Origin: Gigaspora rosea
Taxonomy: Eukaryota; Glomeromycota; Glomeromycetes; Diversisporales; Gigasporaceae
Reading direction: 5' to 3'
Assembly: GCA_003550325.1 (NCBI GenBank)
Contig: QKWP01000111.1
Coordinates: 53,309 to 117,308 of the forward strand
Length of the DNA stretch: 64,000 nt
Shown: positions 58,540 to 64,000 of the stretch, piece after piece
Position numbering within the stretch: position 1 is the first letter of the stretch
Layout: the number at the start of each line of letters is the position of its first letter
Translations under genes and position numbers: made by a program
Notes under the pieces: model-generated
Told to the model about the DNA's origin: nothing
Databases searched by the model: none
Seen by the model: the letters and a program-made list of their open reading frames with translations, nothing else

Positions 58540-60850
58540 TGAACTAGGGAAAGTCTTAAGTGCAACCAGATATGATGGTATAAGTGATAGTGTGCAACTA
58601 CCACTAGTGCGCGAGACTGTTCTTACTCCATCTAACCAAGTTGCAAAAATCCCTTCATCAGATTTTTTCCTACTCATATTATGTATATTTTCTAATCTAT
58701 CCAAATGAATCCATTCAATAACCTCCTCATATCTAGTGGCTTTAATAAAAATCTTTTGATATATTCGTCAATGTCTTTATTTCCACTTGTTGACACTTGA
58801 GATACTCTTATAAGATCATATGAATGACACCAAGCTGGAGAAGTGTTATACTGGTTACAAGAAGTGCATTGCCCATTATAGAACGATCTGCTATAGAAAT
58901 GATCAAATACAAGCATATATTCATTGGTGAAGGTATTTTGTGTAAATCCAAATAATTTATAACCTTTTATCTTTAAATATTATAGAATTCGCGTGAGCAA
59001 ATAATATAAATTGATAATGTTGCATAAATTAAATATTATTCAAATTAAACCTACCTCCCTTAACAAATTAATATAATTTATTTGTGAGCTATGCAAAGTC
59101 TTGAGTATAACCATATACTGTGGTGTACGTGAACGTATGCAATTTCCATCATCTTTTAATCATATGCCATCTATCAATACTGCTGAAAATTTTAGACATA
59201 AGTCTTTGTCAATAATCTTCTGCATGTATTTTAATTTATCAAATGGTATCGTATCCACTCAATTACGTTCTCATATTTGGTGGCATTAAATTGAAGATCT
59301 TTAATACAATTATCAATGTCATTGTTTCCACTCGTCCAACCTTGTATTATTTTTAGGGTATCACATGGATAACACACGCTTAAGAAGTGTAATAACTCTT
59401 ACATTGTGCGCATAGTCCATTATCAGGAGTTCTTTTATAATGTATTATTGAACGTATTTTGAGTAATTCCAAATATTTTACAAGTATTAGTTGACTGTAC
59501 TTTTCAACCTAAAATAAATAAAATAATGTAAATATATAAATTTTTAATAAGACTATATACATTAAAATATCTACTTCATTTTAAAATCAACAGAACTCTT
59601 TTTCGAACTGGGAAAAGTCATTATTGTACCGGCATATTATTTTCCGAAATCAATCGCATTCCATTAACCCAAATAACTGAAAACTTCATGTCAGAAAGTT
59701 TCTGTACGTTTTCTAATTTATCAAACGGAATCCATTCAATGACTTCATAATATTTTATAGTGCTAAATTGAAATCGTCTAGTGTAATTATCAATGTTCTT
59801 GTCCCCCACTGGTCCACTTGAGTAGTTCTTTTAGAGGATCACATGGTTGACAACAGTCTAAAGAAATGTCACAGTTCTTACATTGTACATATAGTCCATT
59901 ATCAGGAGATCTTTTATAAAAAAATTTATCAGATACTATCAGATATTCTTTAGTGGTCGTATTTTGAGTAAGTCCAAATAGTATATAGCGATTAACCTTA
60001 AAAATATTACATGATTTACATGAATATTTAATTTATTAATAATATTATATACAATAAGAAACTTACTGCTAATAAAAATCCTTAACATTCATTTGATCAC
60101 TGGGAAAAGTTATAAGTGTAACCAAATATGATGGAGTATGCGATCGTATGAAAACCCATTATTTTGAGAAACCAATCGTTTGCCATTTACCAGTGTGCCA
60201 ATAACTTGTATCTAACTTTCTGGCATAAATCATCTGTGTATTTTCTAATTAGTCAAAAGGAATCCACTCAAAAGCTTCATCATATTCATTGTTCTAAATT
60301 GAAATCTTTAATGTAATCATCGATATCCTTATTTCCACTTGCCCACCTTGTGTTAGTCTTAAAGGATCACATGTTTGGCACCATACTGAAGAGGTTTTAT
60401 ATAGGTTACAATTCGAGCAAAGTCCATTCGTAGATTTCTTCGATAGTAAAACTCATCAAATACTGCCATATATTCATTAATGGATAAGCCTTTAGTAATT
60501 CCAATTAATTTAAAATTTGCATAAATTTTCTTAATTAAATGGCTTTCAACCTTACAAATATGTATAATTAAAGAATATTAATCATGTTGTATACCATAGA
60601 GGCAGATTTATTATCCTATATAAAATTACGTCAGCCAATTTATAAGCGCAATTGAACCGTGTATATTAAATACTGACTTAAACTTACTTGTTTTAAATCA
60701 TAAAAAGCTTCGAGTGCCATACATGATGGTGTACGTGACTGTACACATTCTCCATTATCTTTAGCATAATTTATTTTCTTAAGTTGAAGCTCTTTCATAA
60801 AATCATTGATAAAATTTTTATCACTTGTCTCCCTTGCGCTAATTTGAAAT
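58540..60850 (-). pseudogene. Row of five kinase leader / N-lobe-like modules
   Basis: Modules at about 58960-58540, 59470-59060, 59995-59580, 60525-60080 and a short one at 60850-60685. Each reads roughly GITQNT...EYM.VFD.FY..RS.DNG, then C..C..YNTSPAWC..CDP, GWTSGNKDID, ATKYE.VIEWIPFDKLEN, a short N-lobe-like part, a variable loop, L.TFP.SQ and a GT donor. Best examples: FYNGQCTSCNQYNTSPAWC (58.86 kb), SGNNDIDNCIKDLQF (59.32 kb), STIKYYEVIEWIPFDKLEN (59.72 kb). None has a catalytic loop or C-lobe; all have stops or frameshifts. Likely repeated internal exons of one large gene ending in the kinase at 57.5-58.4 kb (inference). Confidence 0.75.
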
Positions 60851-60902
60851 TTTAGTTAAAATTCGTGTCAGAGCCTGTTTAGCATTAGGGTTTGGGTTAA
60901 GC

Positions 60903-61308
60903 TAGTGATACAAATCGATGAAAATGTTTCATTCGATTAGTTGATAGATCATTTTATCCAACTAATCGATTAATCGATTTTATTCATTAGCTGGCGATTA
61001 ATTGACTAATCGATTAATCGATTAGTTGATTAATCGATTGACCAATCGATTAATTGAATAAATAATAAACGAAACTTGATAAAATACATGTAAGGTAGCA
61101 ACTAAAAACAGCCAGGTTGACATTCTTATATGATCAGTTGATTAAACGACCAATTGACTAATCGATTAATTAGTCGATTAATCAATTGGTTGGCCAATCG
61201 ATTAATCGATTAGTCGACTAATCACTAAGTTGGGTCTGTAAAATTCAAATCGATTAGTTGTCAACTTTACAACTAATCGATTAATTTGATTTTCAATTTG
61301 TATCACTA
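60903..61308. mobile_element. 406-bp hAT-type MITE (TAGTGATACAAAT)
   Basis: Ends TAGTGATACAAATCGA and its near inverse ATTTGTATCACTA; flanks GGTTAAGC (60895-60902) and GGTTAAGG (61309-61316) match 7 of 8. The inside is packed with ATTAATCGATTAGT variants, giving many alternative hairpins. Confidence 0.85.
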
Positions 61309-61551
61309 GGTTAAGGTTAGTCCAACATAGGTAAAATTGCCTTCCTGACATTTGTTATTAATGGCTCAAGATATGTTTTTATGTTTTTTCGTTTTTTTTG
61401 TTTTTTGACTTCTTCGGTCTGATCCGTGTAAACAAAATTATGCGACTCCGTTTGGTTACACGAAAATGTCACGTGGTACACAACTTTAGATGACCCCCTT
61501 TTTGGTTTGTATTACCCGCGCAAATTCACGTATTTGTTGTTGCATTCACTA

Positions 61552-61846
61552 ATTTTCACCCACCTTTGCTGATCTTTTGCTGATCTGACCAATCAGAACA
61601 CAAGATCAGGTGTAACGTGACAATCAAAACAACAATCGCTATTTTTTGAAAAGTCACATTTATCATAAAAACTTGCCTAAGAAATCACTTTTTGCACACT
61701 AGCAAAAAAATTCCTTGCAAAATTTTAGTATAATATTACCTTCTAACCCTAACTCCACTTTAACCCTAACCCTAACCAAGATATCACATTTTTAAAAGAA
61801 GGCGACATGCAAATAATCCTAGCCAATCAGAAAGGTGGGTGAAAAT
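61552..61846. mobile_element. TA-flanked MITE (ATTTTCACCCACCTTT)
   Basis: Ends ATTTTCACCCACCTTT and AAAGGTGGGTGAAAAT with TA at 61550-61551 and 61847-61848. The core has AGGTGTAACGTGA, AGCAAAAAAATTCCTTGC and CCCTAACCCTAACC, shared with other TA-type MITEs in the window. Confidence 0.85.
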
Positions 61847-61989
61847 TAGTAAAAACTTTGTTGTTTTGATAAGTATGATATGCACAATTACATAATTTTC
61901 CTAATTTATCAAAATCACGTGTTAATGTAAACCAATAGATGTATCAAAAAAATATATATAAGGAACTTTTTTGCCTTACTCAACTCTTT

Positions 61990-63355
61990 ACACTTTTCAC
62001 TCACACACATTTTACACATTTTACTCCTTTACTACTCATTTTCGCTTATATATTTTTTTAAATATATTTCTTTTGATTTAAAAAGATCCTTTTTTTGTTT
62101 ATTATTTACGTAGTTCTTATACTTGCTGATATGCTGTTGCTAAAAGATAAGTAACGATCTCCAGTTAATATATTAACACACAGCTTCTGAGCGTTCCTGG
62201 ATCCATGTGGTAGTAAGCACAGTCGGAACACGTGATTTGTCTGTGGGAGACTGTTTGAAGACCGTTTGGATGGTTTTCAGAGTATAGTCTTCACTATCAA
62301 GGGCTGACAGTAGGCGTCTTGTTGAGGCATCCAAGAGTCTCTTCGATTACTTACAAATTCTAAACTTTTATTAGGTCAAAAATCGGTTCCGTTTAAAGTT
62401 TGGTTCGGCTTTATTTCTTTTATAAGTTAAACTTAATTTTCACTTATAAAAAAAAATAAACCTTCCAAACTCGTTAGTTTATTCAGTACTAACTAAAGAA
62501 ATTTAATCTTTTAAAATTATAGATAGACTTTGTATTATTTTGTATTGTTATATTTTGTATTATATAAATAAACTTAATATTATACTTTGTATATAAAAAA
62601 ATTATTCATATATTGCAATGATTAAAAAAAAAATTGGTCAAGAAAATTTTACTTTGTTAGTTGATTTTTTAAAGAATTTACCTTTATGGGACGTAGTAAA
62701 TTATAACAATTTTTAAAATAACTAACCACCATGGGGGTGCGAGATAATAGAGATCGCATGATCGAAAAGAAGAAAACCCATCGCAGGTAGCGATTTTAGG
62801 TGATTATCTGGTCCTGAATAATTAAAAATCAGTTCTACCCTAGCAGTTTAATGTAATTTTGAAACTCTAAATGGCGTAAAAAAAAAATACAAATAAACAT
62901 TTATTAATTGGAATTAAGCCTACCAATTGAAGCACTTAATAATTCTAGTAACAACTGTGAATAAAGCTGAAACACCGAATTTAATTATATCCATTTAAAT
63001 TCATGCCATATGATATTAAATCTATTCATCGTGTCTCTATTCAAATTATGAGATCTGGATTGGTTTTGACCATTTCTGAACTAATCCTAAAATCTGGTTC
63101 CGACCTGGTCTGAACCGGTTCATTACGAACTACTTAACATCCCTACATCGCAAGCAAGGAAATCCATGTAATAATCAGAAGTGTTGCAAAAGAAGATGGC
63201 TAGAAGACAAGGACTGATAAATCTAAATATACAAAAATATATGCATGAAATTAAGAATCAAGCACCAAATATGATTACTTTTCTCGTGATATCATTACCA
63301 TACTGGCAAACATGGTTAGTATTCACTTTTTATTATGATTCTGCTAGCTTTTAAT
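61990..63355. other. No gene recognised
   Basis: Includes a more GC-balanced patch at 62160-62345 without an open frame and AT-rich DNA elsewhere. No repeats or splice-bounded frames could be supported. Confidence 0.4.
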
Positions 63356-63359
63356 AACA

Positions 63360-63850
63360 ATCACCTACGGCCAATGTGTTTGACACCAGGCAAGAGAAGT
63401 ATTATATTTCTTACATTTCATGCATTGACCATTATCAGAAATTCTTTTATAACAAACAAAACTCATCAAATACTGCCATATATCCATTGTGGAAAGCGAA
63501 GTAACTCCAAGTAATTTATGATAATTATTTGAATTAATGTATTCTTCAACCTTAGAATAAATGAGACAGAATATATAATATAATAGTAAGTCACATATTA
63601 AAACACTACAGTAACTTAAACTTACATCTACTAAAAATTTTCAGGATTCTTTTGTGAGCTAGGAAATTTTCTAACTGCAACCCTATATTTTGAACGTGAT
63701 TTATGAAATTTCCATCATCCTGAAAACCAACCGTATGCCACCTATCCATACTGCTAAACTATGTTTTATGTATTTAATTTACGAAAAGGGATCCATTGAA
63801 TAACATCTGCATATTTTGTAGGCGCAATTTGAAAGTCTTTAAGGCCATGC
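63360..63850 (-). pseudogene. Kinase leader / N-lobe-like module
   Basis: Minus strand. First part: APTKYADVIQWIPFRKL, SGWWKFHKSRSK-type loop, VRKFPSSQKNPENF. After an intron: VEEYINSNNYHKLLGVTS, KRISDNGQCMKCKKYNTSL, AWCQT. It matches the plus-strand module at 32164-32954 better than the closer ones. Several stops. Confidence 0.7.
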
Positions 63851-63896
63851 AAAGTTGGTTTTTCGTTTTGCATTACCCGCCGTCCGATTTCTTAAA

Positions 63897-64000
63897 TTTT
63901 TTTTTTTTTTTTTTGTTTTTTTTTTTTATTTATTTATTTTATTTTATTTTTATTTTTATTTATTTATTTTTTTATTTTTATTTTTATTTTTATTTTTATT
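63897..64000. repeat. Low-complexity T-rich tract
   Basis: Poly-T followed by TTTTTATTTATTTATTTTA-type repeats to the window end. Confidence 0.95.

Noticed and set aside
61740-61785. Chromosome end or interstitial telomere
   Set aside because: The CCCTAACCC stretch is short, imperfect and lies inside a MITE core that recurs elsewhere.

Overview
The window is about 64 kb of very AT-rich, intron-bearing nuclear DNA, crowded with transposons and with very few intact genes. The families fit an arbuscular mycorrhizal fungus of the Rhizophagus type (inference): TKL-like kinases with a C-x2-C/NTSPAWC leader, Sel1-repeat kinases, BTB/TLDc proteins, SAM plus PD-(D/E)XK-like proteins, AAA ATPases with a DUF7025-like front, RING-finger proteins and hAT transposases. 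No rRNA, tRNA, CRISPR or bacterial-type gene was recognised. Almost every gene here carries a stop, a frameshift or an insertion.

Layout. 0.8-5.6 kb: one copy of a Sel1-repeat/kinase gene (minus strand), split by a 929-bp hAT-type MITE. 5.7-8.5 kb: a GC-rich hairpin repeat, a zinc-finger-like relic and a two-exon FIP1 pseudogene. 8.8-15.9 kb: palindromic satellite, several foldback elements and a decayed LINE. 16.7-21.8 kb: a tandem array into which a hAT transposon is inserted, with only the 3' half of its transposase present. 21.8-23.6 kb: the 3' half of a kinase gene and a BTB/TLDc relic. 24-36 kb: nested MITEs, a host exon broken by a MITE, a kinase-leader module and a 12-copy minisatellite. 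36.7-41.1 kb: the second Sel1-kinase copy (plus strand). 41.2-46.0 kb: AAA-ATPase and SAM/PD-(D/E)XK pseudogenes. 46.6-53.7 kb: MITEs and a RING pseudogene. 53.7-57.5 kb: the tandem array again, then the other half of the hAT transposon. 57.5-63.9 kb: the 5' half of the kinase gene and a row of related N-lobe modules.

The main result is a 35.7-kb inversion (or an inverted assembly block) with junctions at 21824/21825 and 57510/57511. Turning that block round rejoins a kinase between its GVLPY and IAPE motifs, rejoins a hAT transposase across one intron, gives the hAT transposon matching 8-bp target duplications (AGGTTCCC), restores a single direction to the tandem array, and makes the two Sel1-kinase copies direct rather than inverted duplicates.

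Many elements can be delimited from the sequence alone: hAT-type MITEs with 8-bp duplications, TA-flanked MITEs, two small elements with 9-bp duplications, and insertions whose empty site is visible. Three single-N positions join overlapping copies of the same sequence and look like unmerged contig ends, so some apparent duplications and breaks may be assembly products.
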